Shown here piece by piece: positions 11,486-20,898 of a stretch of DNA of 38,705 nucleotides. How positions within the stretch are numbered: the first letter of the stretch is position 1; each line of letters opens with the position of its first letter. This stretch comes from Kipferlia bialata (taxonomy: Eukaryota > Fornicata). The position numbers and the translations under genes are program-made. The stretch is taken from contig BDIP01000040.1 in assembly GCA_003568945.1 (NCBI GenBank), forward strand, positions 1-38,705. Direction: 5' to 3'. The notes below the pieces were generated by a model. It made no database searches and was not told where the DNA came from. It was given only the letters and a program-made list of their open reading frames with translations.

Positions 11486-14400
11486 TATATATATGCCAAT
11501 ACCTGCACATCAACTGATGCTACAGCTGACACTGTAGATGGTGAGTGGGACAGGGGTCTGAAGGGGGACTGGTGGGGGGCAGAGGGAGGGGGCTGAAGAG
11601 GGGTCTCGCTGAAATGAGATATGCACACAAATATAGATATAGACAATCTATAAAAACTGGAAGGAGACGGCGAAGGTCTATATAATACTGTGTGAGGACA
11701 GAAGAGACCGATACCTGGCATTGGACAGTCTCTGGAAGGGCTGCTGGCGGAGAGAGGCAGCTCTGGCCTGGTTATAAGACTTCATATACAAAATATATAA
11801 TTATTCTAACACACACATATATATACAAGTGTGTGTGTGTATGTACATGAATGAATGTATACATACCTGCTCCCTGGCTGATAGTATATACTAATAGACA
11901 TCAATATATATTATTATATATTGGTATTCAATGATAGTATATATGCACCTGCTCCCTGGCTGATAGAGGTGCCTCTGCCCCCCCCCTCTCTCTCTCTCCC
12001 TGTCCATGGGGTATGATGGGTACTATAGGTACTATGGGGGACACTCTCTTGGGATGGGTGTCTCTATCACTGTCTGTCTCTGTCACTCTCTTGGGGTAGG
12101 AGGCGGGGAGGGACTTGGGAGGGGACCTGGGGGTGAGGCTGATAATACTTGTAAACTACCAATTTGATATATCTCAATCTACACTGCATGGTATAAATAT
12201 ATATATGGGCGTCTAAGTACTAACCTTGCTAGCAGGTGCATCTTGGACGACAGAGCAGCAGGGGGGGACCTTAATATGAGACAGGAGTAGAAAAATATAT
12301 AGATTACATATATATACTATATAGTGATATACAATACAGGTCTTGTAAGACAGAGCAGCAGGGGGGGGACCTAAAGTTGAGTGATAATGAGAGAAAGTGC
12401 AAACAATGAAGTGATTTATAATTATGAATATGTGAGAGTGTTCGTCGAGCGTAGAAATGTATGGGTGCTTAATATTTATATATACATATACATCTAGTCA
12501 TGCGTGTCATATGTATATATATGTATATATATGTATATTTATATGCATGTATGTATATATATTTATGTGTATATACCTTGCCCTGCGTGTGGGGTCAGAG
12601 GTGGCATCAGTATCAGTGCAATAGAGCATATATGAATTTACATATCTATATATATATATGAGTGAGTAAGTATATACATACATATATACCTAGCCATGCG
12701 TGTCTGATGTTCAGAGGTGGCAACGGCCAATCGGCCTAACAATACTCTGTAATATACACCTATATATACACCCACACACATATATATATATAATTGTATT
12801 TATGTACACTAATATATACACACCTAGCCATGCGTGTCTGATGTTCAGAGGTGGCATCGGCCACAATCAGGGCCTCAATCTCTCTCTCCCCCTCCCTTCT
12901 CTTCTCCACTCCGTCCTGTCTCCTGGGGTCAGAGGCAAGAACCTAAACATCGGCATACACTACCAATACCTTGCATCTGCTGGACTAGCCCTGCTGATAT
13001 ACATATAATGTATATAGTCGGAGACTCAGAAGGTATCGGTCCGTGAGGACACTACACATGTATATACACAAATACTATGTACCTTGCATCTGTTGGACTG
13101 GCTCTGCTGATACCCTTGACACCGGTGGGGGCCTGCATATCAGTATAGCATAGATGAATGTATATATCCAACCACTGAACTGAGAAGTAAATTTTCATAC
13201 TACAACCAAAACCCTACGGGGGCCTGCATATCAGTACTGCGTATTCATTATACTCACTATATGAACATCCTATGAAACATCCCATTACACTTGTAAATGT
13301 ATCCGCTCTCACTTAAACACTAAAAGATTACTACAAACATGCAAGTAGTGCCTGTGGCCTCCCAATACCAGTATTCAGAATATGTATACATCAACACTAA
13401 TACTATAAAAATACATGTATAAAAACACGTATATATATACTATACAGTACCTGTGGCCTCCCTATGCCACTACCAGTAGGGACCTAAGGGTGAATACCAG
13501 TGACACTACACATATACATTCATAAGGGATAAAATTACGCAGTAGTAAGAACATGCATACCTGGATCATAGTATACAGTATCAGCAGTAGAATGATAATA
13601 TACATATATACCTGTGCAGATATGGGCGATGTGATGCGCAGTGGTCCCTTCCTAGGGACATCAGTATCCCTGTCTACCAGGGGTTGCTTGGGTCTGCATG
13701 TGAGACGAAGTGAGAAATAGTATATATCAAAACACTCAGGTGTTCTGCCACCCTAAATATATAGATAGATATATTATTAGAGAGAGAAGGAGGGAACGGT
13801 ACCTGTTTGGGGCCGATGCCGCTGTGCTGGATGACCTGTTAGGACCCTTGTCACACCTAGGGGGTGAGACACAGATGTATATATTGACTTAAAGAGTAAG
13901 AGAGAAATGTCACACCTACAGGGTGAGACAATCAGACACATCCCATCATATATATATATACATGAGGGGAGACAATGAGAGTAGGCATATATAAAGAAGA
14001 AGAAAAAGGTGGGGGAGAGAAAGAGAGCCTTCCCTTCCTTTGTCGAGGGGTGAGAGAGTAAGTCCATTATAACACAATGGTATTCTACCAAATGCACAGA
14101 ATGTATCAGCAATACTTACTTAATGCAGTGTGTCCTCAGCTGACTGGCATACATCTTCTCCTTGCAGAAGGGGCATTCACTCCTGGAGTGGGGGGGGTAG
14201 AGAGAAGGTAGAGGAGAGAGAGAGAGAGAGAGAGAAGGGGCATTCACTCCTGGAGTGGGGGGGGGGGTAGAGAGAGTAGTAGCTATACTCAATAATTAAC
14301 ACTTCCCTTCTTACACTCTATATATGCACACTATACTACACCACAGAGATATATACTACATACCTCTGCTGTGACAGTGAAGCACAACACTAGGACCTTC

Positions 14401-14622
14401 GGTTATGTATACACTACCATATATCATACACCCATATATATAACACAGCTCTACATTCCATATATAGTATCATGGTTAATGACACACCTCTGCTGTGACA
14501 GTGATGACATACCATGACCAGGATGACTATTATTAAAATATATCGCTATAGTATACATAATATAGCACCACACACCTCTGCTGTGACAGTGATGACAGAC
14601 CCGGTCCCCTGAGAGGCACCAT
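7751..14622 (-). CDS. C2HC zinc-finger protein with Glu-Arg repeat region and zinc ribbon (19 exons, 895 aa)
   Basis: Exons: 14576-14622, 14120-14182, 13803-13856, 13612-13693, 13451-13483, 13083-13132, 12824-12922, 12225-12269, 11949-12126, 11715-11767, 11503-11608, 10842-10957, 10668-10781, 10329-10405, 10164-10204, 9959-10032, 8812-9674, 8424-8508, 7751-8258. They sum to 2688 nt, in frame, ending TAG. Finger 1 is about residues 19-38 (CPFCKEKMYASQLRTHCIKC). Finger 2 is about 304-323 (CPKCG ... LKRHMVKC). Both fit the C2HC pattern of ZC2HC1/ZNF474-type proteins. Residues ~411-698 are Arg/Glu/Ser rich with RERER runs. A double-Cys zinc ribbon (CQYCVCCGS ... CGHCGNHRR) follows at ~703-727, then more RERE and a GGYGG tail. 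Function is unknown; the charged repeats resemble low-complexity regions of RNA-processing proteins, which is only a suggestion. Which of several tandem donors is used for exon 11503-11608 is uncertain. Confidence 0.85.
8232..8360 (-). repeat. acceptor-side exon echo, 2 copies
   Basis: The first 26 nt of exon 7751-8258 recur at about 8328-8357 with acceptor CTCACCCCCAG before and GTAATT after. The copy looks like a 26-nt exon, but including it would shift the frame. Confidence 0.8.
8455..8830 (-). repeat. acceptor echo of the zinc-ribbon exon (~8580-8622) and donor echo (~8708-8732)
   Basis: The start of exon 8424-8508 (encoding DAQCQYCVCC) is copied at 8580-8622 with acceptor CTAATCCCCAG. 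The end of exon 8812-9674 with donor is copied, diverged, at 8708-8732. Confidence 0.75.
8812..9674 (-). repeat. coding (CT)n/(GA)n microsatellite giving the Glu-Arg domain
   Basis: This 863-nt exon is largely built of GAGA-type simple sequence on the coding strand, read as RERERE. It has no in-frame stop. The same (TC)n/(GA)n sequence fills many introns here, so the domain may have grown by microsatellite expansion. Confidence 0.75.
9761..9990 (-). repeat. donor-side exon echo, 3 copies
   Basis: End of exon 9959-10032 (encoding GSAATRDVP) with donor at 9955-9990, copied at 9879-9915 and 9761-9795. Confidence 0.85.
10367..10606 (-). repeat. acceptor-side exon echo, 3 copies
   Basis: Start of exon 10329-10405 (encoding ALVNPLPSVSN) with its acceptor, copied at about 10471-10512 and 10562-10606. 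Confidence 0.85.
11032..11560 (-). repeat. donor-side exon echo, 5 copies
   Basis: The 3' end of exon 11503-11608 (encoding SHSPSTVSAVASVDVQ) with donor at about 11499-11560, copied at 11379-11436, 11244-11300, 11132-11190 and 11032-11072. Spacing is about 100-136 bp. Four copies extend some 55-60 nt into the exon. Every copy offers a CAG/GTA-type donor. Confidence 0.9.
11867..12380 (-). repeat. donor echo (~11867-11886) and acceptor echo (~12338-12380)
   Basis: The end of exon 11949-12126 (LSAREQ) with donor is copied at 11867-11886. The start of exon 12225-12269 with acceptor is copied at 12338-12380. Confidence 0.75.
12575..12862 (-). repeat. donor-side exon echo, 3 copies
   Basis: End of exon 12824-12922 (encoding ATSEHQTRMA) with donor at about 12820-12862, copied at 12689-12728 and, more diverged, 12575-12612. 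Confidence 0.8.
12964..13480 (-). repeat. three further two-copy echoes
   Basis: The donor end of exon 13083-13132 recurs at ~12966-12998. Its acceptor end recurs at ~13214-13236. The donor end of exon 13451-13483 recurs at ~13345-13372. Confidence 0.65.
13846..14600 (-). repeat. echoes at the three 5'-most exons
   Basis: The acceptor of exon 13803-13856 recurs at ~13906-13930. The acceptor and start of the zinc-finger exon 14120-14182 recur at ~14232-14268 beside a run of G. The donor end of the first exon (14572-14600) recurs at ~14485-14515 and, shorter, ~14362-14385. Confidence 0.75.
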
Positions 14623-15016
14623 TCTCTCTCTCTCTCACTCTCTCTCTCTCTCTCTGTCTCTCTTGTCTATCTTAACGTGCCCTTCCAAGTCAATATTGCC
14701 TCACACACAAGTTCCCCACAGAGGGAGCAAATACAACTACCCTCCCCCGCCGACTGTGATAAGACACGTGTCAAGTGAAGAGAGACTAGGTCCTAGTCAG
14801 GGACAAAGCAGGCCCTAAACTGAACAAAAACCAGAAAAGGGTGCAGGCCGATAGTGCATCACTCCAGTCTGAGACCATCTCTCTCTCTCTATCCTCAGTG
14901 GCACTCGGGAGGATATCAGGGTCCCAGTGGGATACTTGGAGTTTAGCTGAGGACTTTGAGTAGTCTCTGAGGGTGTAGTGAGACCTTGTAGTTTGGGCCA
15001 AGCGTAGAGAGAGAGA

Positions 15017-15047
<31 letters not shown>

Positions 15048-15050
15048 GGT
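14623..15050. promoter_or_regulatory. divergent promoter region with a (GA)n leader on each side
   Basis: 428 nt between two divergent ATGs. Immediately upstream of each ATG, on its own coding strand, is a (GA)n tract: 14624-14660 for the zinc-finger gene (read on minus) and about 15007-15048 for the WDR91-like gene. The middle part is non-repetitive and presumably holds the promoters; I recognise no TATA box. Confidence 0.55.
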
Positions 15051-15409
15051 ATGAACGGCATACCCTATGTGGACAAGCTGGTGGAGGAGTACCTGCTGTT
15101 CAGGGGGTTCACAGGTAAATACATATAAGTATATATATATACATATAAGTATATATACATATAAGTTATATATGTATATGCATTCACTATGATGGAATAT
15201 ATGTATATACTATATATATGTATGTACATATGTATAGAGTGGGAGTACCTGCGGTTCAGGGTGTTCACAGGTATATATATGTGGAAGGTGTTGGGGTAGG
15301 GGGGGGCTGGAGGGTTCACTGTATCACCTCCCCCTCACTCTCTTCCTGATATGTATAAGTACTGGTCAGTGTATTACTCTGATTCCGCCTCCAACACATT
15401 AGAGCAGTG

Positions 15410-15440
<31 letters not shown>

Positions 15441-16085
15441 TGCATCATCCTATGTTAATGTGTAATAGGTCTTGACCTGATGTCTCTCTCTCCCACACCT
15501 TATCCCCGACTGCTGCATGCCTTTCTAACACCCCACTATTCACTACCCATCTTGCCAATCGCTCTCTCTCTCGCACGCACTCCGTCTATCTCTCACTATA
15601 TTGCTCTTTCTCTCTCCCCCCTTCAGAATCACTCTCTGCTACCCCTTTCTGTGCACTGACACGACCCCAACACACTAACCCTATCTCTGTTATTCTCTCT
15701 CTCTCCCTGTATTGCCACTGACACCCAGACACAGAGTGAGACACACTCACCCACCTCTAGAGTGATATCAATAGTGTGATCTCTCTCTCTCCCTCCTTCC
15801 CTCTCTCTCTCTCTCTCTCTCTCTATTTATATTTATATGTATATCCACCCTGACCCCCAGACACCCTGACCCACCTCAAGAGTGACATCTAGACTCTCTC
15901 TCTCTCTCTCTCTCTGTCTCTCCCCCCTCTCTCTCTCTGTACTTTGATTAACTCCCAGACACCCTGACCCACCTCAAGAGTGACATCAATTGTGACCTCT
16001 CTCTCTCTCTCTCTCCCTCTCTCTCTCTCTTTCTCTCTCCAGACTGACACCCAGACACCCTGACCCACCTCAAGAGTGACATCAA

Positions 16086-16134
<49 letters not shown>

Positions 16135-16181
16135 GCCACTGACATCCAGACACCCTGACCCACCTCAGGAGTGACATCTAG

Positions 16182-16221
<40 letters not shown>

Positions 16222-16926
16222 CTCCAACTCCCAGACACACTTACCCACCTCAAGAGTGACATCAAGAATGACAAGTTCGCAGGGTTCGACCCACACAGGC
16301 TGGCAGCAGCTGTGCTAGGTATTATCACTCTCTCTATATAGTAATGTATATATATATATATATAGTTATGCATATGTGGACATTTATGCAAGCATCATTA
16401 GTGTGTTCGACCCACACAGGCTGGCAGCAGCTGTGCTAGGTATTATCTGTATATATATAATAGTATATTGCACTATATATAGTAATATGTTAATATATAT
16501 AATATCTTGTATCGTTGTTGTGTTCGACCCACACAGGCTGGCAGCAGCAGTGCTAGGTATATAGTAGTATAATACAGTATTAGATATGTGTATTTATATA
16601 CTTGTGTCTTTATAGTCTTCACAGACTGGCAGCTGAACCAGATATAGAATATTTATGGCAGGTCACACATTCATTCCCTGCTCCTCACTCACTATCCACT
16701 ATATATATTTCTCCCTCACTTGTATTTGGTTCAATGCATGTGACTGATCCCCCAGCCACTGTCAAGAAGGGTAAACTCCTTCACCCTATGTCGCTCTCTC
16801 TCATAATAATCATATATATATGATTTTATGTGTTTGTGTGTGTTTTCCTTTATATATGTATACATATCACCCTCCAGCCACTGCCAAGAAGGGTGACCTC
16901 CACTCCTTCAAGAGTCATACTAGTCC

Positions 16927-16969
<43 letters not shown>

Positions 16970-18832
16970 CCCACCCCCTTATACATCAGCCACTGCCAAG
17001 AAGGGTGACCTCCACTCCTTCAAGAGTCTCTGGGGCACAGTGGTGGGACTCATTCCCCAGTACGTGTGTAATAGCATATGAGATATTGTATTGTATTGTA
17101 TGTAGTGTGTAAATATATAATACTTGTATACTTGTATACTTATCTCTGGGGCACTGTCGTCGGGCTCATCCCTCAGTGCGTGAGCAAGTTATATTGTATT
17201 GTATTTACATAAGACATGAATACAACTACTTGCAATAGTGTATTGTATCATATTTGTATCTCTGTGTCTATCCCACCCTTACATCAGGGATGATGAGACA
17301 CTGTTACTGTCCTCCCATCTCTCTCTCTCTCTGACCATTTTCTTTTCTCTTGCTCTTTTGTGCTTGCACACCAGGCATGACGAGACTTTCCTCCTATCCT
17401 CCCAGCACGTGGAGTGTACCTATATTATCATGTCTCTCTCTAAGTCCATATNNNNNNNNNNNNNNNNNNNNNNNNNNNNNNNNNNNNNNNNNNNNNNNNN
17501 NNNNNNNNNNNNNNNNNNNNNNNNNNNNNNNNNNNNNNNNNNNNNNNNNNNCTGTTACTGTCCTCCCAGCACGTGGAGTGTACCTATATTATCATGTCTC
17601 TCTCTATGTCCATATATGTATGTATACTATATGTAACTAACCTTCCAGGGATGACGAGACACTGTTACTGTCCTCCCAGCACGTGGAGTGTGCCCTATTG
17701 AGACTCATGCTGGTCTCATGTGCCAAGGGGGGTGCAGCGGGGCAGGAGACAATACACGAGATACTTAGGTATACTTGTATATATACTATATAGTGTATAT
17801 ATATACCTTATATCAATGCTGGTGTCATGTGCCAAGGGAGGGGCAGCAGGACAGGAGACAATACAAGAGATATTGAGGTATACTATGTAATGTATATATA
17901 TAGAGTATATGTATTGACTATATAAACATATGCTGGTGTCATGTGCCAAGGGGGGGGCAGCAGGACAAGAGACAATACATGAGATACTGAGGTACAATGT
18001 ATATATGTATGTACAATATAGTGTATATATATAGACTATATATACATATGCTGGTGTCATGTGCCAAGGGAGGGGCAGCAGGACAAGAGACCATACACGA
18101 GATATTGGGGTAGATTACGTGTATATCGACACCTCTATTGTCTATGGACGTGACCCAGCTTTCTATGTGTTATTGTGTATACCCCTGGCTTCCAAGCTCT
18201 CGTTCCAAACTCAATGTCTCTCTTGCTCCTACTCTCTCTACATATAACCCCAAGGTCTCTCTCCTCCCGTGGCTTCCAGCGTGACCCTTCCTATTCTCTC
18301 TTCCTCTCTCTTTCTCTCTATATATATAACCCCTAGGTCTCTCTCCTCCCGAGGCTTCCAGCGTGACCCCTCCTGGTCTGTATGGTTCAGCATAGTGTAC
18401 ACAAAGAACGTCAATGATGTGCCTGGTACGGATGCTTTCCTATCTCTCTCCGTCTACACCATTATTCTCTGGAGTACCCAAGAAAGTTAATATATATTAA
18501 TAACGTGCCGGGTCTATCTATATGTTTGATGCTTACTTCTCTCTCTCTCTCCCTCTACACCTCATTCTCCAGAGTACAAGGAGACTGCCTCTGAGCCCAG
18601 CAGAGCCAGGCTGGAGCTGGAGCTAGGCAACTTCCTGTCAATAGTGTTCAGCCATAGGTATATATATATCATTGTACAATTAGATGTAGATACTCATGTC
18701 TATGTCTTTGTTAATATATGAATGTGTTACTGTATACATTACCTCTTTTCTCCCCCATTACCTCTCTCTCTCTCTCAATATATCCCCCAACCCCCATGTC
18801 TCTCTCATGCAATTATTATATTATCATCTAAC

Positions 18833-18865
<33 letters not shown>

Positions 18866-19442
18866 CCTCACTCTCTCTCTCATTCTCCAGACCTCTCCCC
18901 CCGCCTACTGGCAGCCAAGACACTGGAGCTAGTATATTGTACCCTTGCTCTTCTCTCACACACTCTCTCTCATTCTCCAGACCCCTGCCCCGCCTGCTGG
19001 CAGCCAAGACACTGGAGCTAGAGAATGCATCTCTGAGGTATATATAGTGTACATATATAGATTGTGTGACTACTGTATGTATATATGTATACTAGGTATA
19101 TCATATATAGAGTGCCAAGACACTGAGCTAGAGAATGTATCCCTGAGGTATATACAATGTACACGCATATACATACTCATATATGCATATTGGTACAATG
19201 TAGTAGCCAAGGCAATGGAGCTAGAGAATGCAACCCTGAGGTGTGTAGAATTTACACACAGGGATATATTATATTGTTCTTATATGATACTAATGTACAT
19301 TAGTGTATATTGTGACGAAGACTGAATGGCCCACACAAGAATGCATATAGTACATACCAATGTCAGTGTATATCCCAGTGTTGTCTCTCTTACACCCAGG
19401 GCTGCTCTAAACCGGTCAGCCTTCAACATCTACCAGCTCTAG
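15051..19442 (+). CDS. WDR91 N-terminal-domain-like protein, LisH-containing, without WD40 (8 exons, 203 aa)
   Basis: Exons 15051-15114, 16235-16318, 16990-17059, 17649-17768, 18337-18425, 18573-18657, 18981-19037 and 19400-19442 sum to 612 nt, all in phase, ending TAG. The N-terminus VDKLVEEYLLFRGFTDTL matches the LisH start of WDR91 (LVREYLLFRGFT in animals). Later parts correspond too: the helix around ECALLRLMLV, the W-x-x-WF motif (SWSVWFSIVY), NFLSIVFSH ... LPRLLA (animal LHNFLSVLFQ ... VPVIL), then a short coiled coil (TLELENASLRAAL). Animal WDR91 continues with a WD40 propeller; here the stop follows about 20 residues later. Known: WDR91 with WDR81 lowers endosomal PI3P and promotes early-to-late endosome maturation. 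Inferred: an endosomal adaptor subunit. Introns 1-7 are all enlarged by exon-edge echoes, and one holds an assembly gap. Confidence 0.85.
15085..15275 (+). repeat. donor-side exon echo, 2 copies
   Basis: End of exon 15051-15114 (EYLLFRGFT) with donor, copied at about 15239-15275. Confidence 0.8.
15727..16264 (+). repeat. six-copy acceptor-side echo spaced by (TC)n
   Basis: The acceptor and first ~30 nt of exon 16235-16318 (DTLTHLKSDI) occur at about 15727, 15850, 15951, 16043, 16138 and 16222. Between copies are pure (TC)n tracts of 20-50 nt. Only the last copy continues into the exon; the earlier ones meet stop codons or TC tracts. The first copy is the most diverged, so the array probably grew towards the exon. 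Confidence 0.92.
16285..16645 (+). repeat. donor-side exon echo, 3 clear copies and 1 degraded
   Basis: The last ~34 nt of exon 16235-16318 (FDPHRLAAAVL) with donor, copied at about 16406-16442 and 16520-16560; a weak fourth copy is at 16616-16645. Spacers are TA-rich. Each copy contains CGACCCACACAG, itself acceptor-like. Confidence 0.9.
16745..17030 (+). repeat. acceptor-side exon echo, 3 copies
   Basis: Start of exon 16990-17059 (ATAKKGDLHSFKS), copied at about 16870-16918 and 16749-16782. In the first copy 15 nt after the acceptor (encoding ATVKK) run into GTAAAC, a possible donor, so it could be an in-frame microexon. Confidence 0.85.
17027..17180 (+). repeat. donor-side exon echo, 2 copies
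   Basis: End of exon 16990-17059 (LWGTVVGLIP) with donor GTACGT, copied at 17142-17180 with donor GTGCGT. Confidence 0.8.
17283..17700 (+). repeat. acceptor-side exon echo, 4 copies, interrupted by the gap
   Basis: Start of exon 17649-17768 (DDETLLLSSQHVE), copied at about 17287-17316, 17370-17451 and 17552-17615. The last two are on either side of the N run and share nearly the same ~60 nt. Confidence 0.85.
17452..17551. other. assembly gap of 100 N
   Basis: Exactly 100 N, the usual placeholder for a gap of unknown size. The sequence on both sides is almost the same echo unit, so true copy number here is unknown. Confidence 0.97.
17706..18112 (+). repeat. donor-side exon echo, 4 copies of ~65 nt
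   Basis: The 3' half of exon 17649-17768 (LVSCAKGGAAGQETIHEIL) with donor GTA, copied at about 17815-17882, 17933-17997 and 18049-18114, with TA-rich spacers. This is the longest exon echo in the window. Confidence 0.92.
18245..18515 (+). repeat. acceptor echo (2 copies) and weak donor echo of exon 18337-18425
   Basis: The acceptor and start (SLSSRGFQRDPS) occur at about 18245-18290 and 18326-18375. The NDVP end with GTA recurs weakly at about 18498-18515. Confidence 0.7.
18885..19245 (+). repeat. exon 18981-19037 echoed on both sides
   Basis: Acceptor and start (PLPRLLAAKTLEL) copied at about 18885-18935. The donor end (KTLELENASL) is copied at about 19110-19150 and 19203-19245. Confidence 0.85.
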
Positions 19443-19807
19443 AGAGGAAGAGAGGGGGAGATTGTTCCTACTTTCAAGTATTGAAGAGAGTTGGAGTGTG
19501 TTGTTTGGTGTAAGAGTGTATCATAGTGTGGGGGATTTGTATGTTAAGAGGTGTACATAAATGACTCGTCTTCTATATCTGCACGTCTTCACTGTCTATG
19601 ACATAGGCTGCTCTATGTCGACACTAGAGAAGTGACAACTGCCATGCCCATGTATCAATTCGTCGTGTGAATCATTGTCATGTTAGTAGTGTCAAGTTGA
19701 CACTGTGGCAACTCCTTGTTGTGGACAACAACTCGCTGTGATTCACAACTAATTCCCTGTGAAATTTCCACTCCCACCACTATATAACTATATTCTGCTA
19801 TATATAA
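19443..19807. other. convergent intergenic region with two short perfect inverted repeats
   Basis: It lies between the 3' ends of the WDR91-like gene and a Kelch gene. Two hairpin-capable repeats are at 19689-19703 (7 bp arms, 1 nt between) and 19716-19731 (7 bp arms, 2 nt between). They may mark 3'-end formation; no known polyadenylation signal is evident. Confidence 0.45.
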
Positions 19808-20857
19808 CTAATAATCACTATCTGCTACATTTGCTGAGAACACGCACCCTTCCATGCTCGTGATGCACTCTGGAGAGAACATGAAGGGGTCAATGTTCAC
19901 TACGAGAGACACTCTCTTCGCGAGGAACAGCATAGTGGTAGGGGATACCATGACAGCACGTGCCGGAGAGAAGAAGCCATTATACTCAGGAAGAGGTAGT
20001 GGTTGGAGAGGCACAAGATCCATGGACACGGGATCAAAGAGCCACGCTGTGTACACACCGCCGTCTTCTTCGGAAGTAACCAGTTGAATCTCATTCCTAC
20101 CCAGGGGAAAGCCAATAACGTGGTAACGTCGCCCATCGCGAGGACAGGGGCTCCATACAGGGTATTTCTCCTCCCACACGCCCTCTCTGTAGGTGGTACG
20201 GGTCAGCGGGTTATAGAACATCTTGCTGAACCCTTCAGGACAGTCCACTGCATTATCCCACCACTGCCCCTCATCAGAGAACTCTGTCCACGCTCGGCTG
20301 TACACTGACCATTCCCAAGTACTACTCGTGTACTCTCCCTCCAATGTAATCAAGCCTTCCCCGGGGGGAGTTCCCGCCACTACAAGTGTATCACCCATAG
20401 AGAATGAAGCGGGGGTATCAAAGATGGGTGGCACGATACCCTCTACATATGGACATGTCTCCCACTCCCCAGTGGATATGCTATACACAGCCATGTACCA
20501 TGCTGGATGGGACCTGTATCGACCCTCCTCTACACGTGGTGCAAACCCCCCATATGCCACCACCGTATCCCCCACTCTATGCAGCTTCATCCTATACACA
20601 CCCTCTGGGTTGATAGGCCCCTCAATCTTCTCTGTTGCAAGGCAGCCACTGGAACGGTCAAGAGAGAGAGAGAGAATGGTCCACTTTGGCACTGGGAGGT
20701 ACAATAGGCGACCGAGCTTCTCACTCTCTGTGTAGCAAGCGAGTACTTGTCCGTCTCCAATTGGTGCGAGAGATAGATCACGCATGCTGATAAGGCTGGG
20801 CAGCACTGTGCATTCTGTGTACCAGGGTAGGCCAGATGCATCTGTCTCTCCCTCCAT
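19808..20857 (-). CDS. Kelch-type beta-propeller protein, intronless (349 aa)
   Basis: A single open frame from ATG to TAG. Repeated blades show hydrophobic-GG/GD turns and aromatic tails, e.g. RVGDTVVAYGGFAP ... MAVYSISTGEWE, SMGDTLVVAGTPPGEG ... STWEWSVY, and AWLFDPVSMDLVPL, the pattern of Kelch/galactose-oxidase-like blades. No signal peptide, membrane segment or BTB domain is visible, so it looks like a soluble propeller binding an unknown partner. The C-terminal block (ARAVMVSPTTMLFLAKR ... LVVNIDP) matches that of the neighbour at 22279-23409, showing they are paralogues. It stands out by having no intron. A 15-nt inverted repeat lies at 20884-20898, 26 nt upstream of the ATG. Confidence 0.85.
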   Translation of the reverse strand: MEGETDASGLPWYTECTVLPSLISMRDLSLAPIGDGQVLACYTESEKLGRLLYLPVPKWTILSLSLDRSSGCLATEKIEGPINPEGVYRMKLHRVGDTVVAYGGFAPRVEEGRYRSHPAWYMAVYSISTGEWETCPYVEGIVPPIFDTPASFSMGDTLVVAGTPPGEGLITLEGEYTSSTWEWSVYSRAWTEFSDEGQWWDNAVDCPEGFSKMFYNPLTRTTYREGVWEEKYPVWSPCPRDGRRYHVIGFPLGRNEIQLVTSEEDGGVYTAWLFDPVSMDLVPLQPLPLPEYNGFFSPARAVMVSPTTMLFLAKRVSLVVNIDPFMFSPECITSMEGCVFSANVADSDY

Positions 20858-20883
20858 TACAGAGATAGGGAGACGAACGCGGA

Positions 20884-20898
20884 GTCTGTGTCACAGAC
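20884..20898. promoter_or_regulatory. perfect inverted repeat upstream of a Kelch gene
   Basis: GTCTGTG-T-CACAGAC: 7-bp arms around one base, 26 nt from the ATG. It could bind a dimeric regulator or form a hairpin in the leader. Confidence 0.4.

Noticed and set aside
14786-15061. Minus-strand 91-codon frame between the divergent genes
   Set aside because: It overlaps the start of the WDR91-like exon and the GA leader, with no family resemblance.
15948-16391. Minus-strand 147-codon frame rich in RERERE
   Set aside because: It is the reverse reading of the (TC)n echo array in an intron of the WDR91-like gene.
493-19442. Introner-type transposable introns as the cause of the echoes
   Set aside because: Spacers share no common sequence between loci and have no terminal repeats; copies increase one exon edge rather than flank one inserted element. 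It remains possible only for 2-copy cases.
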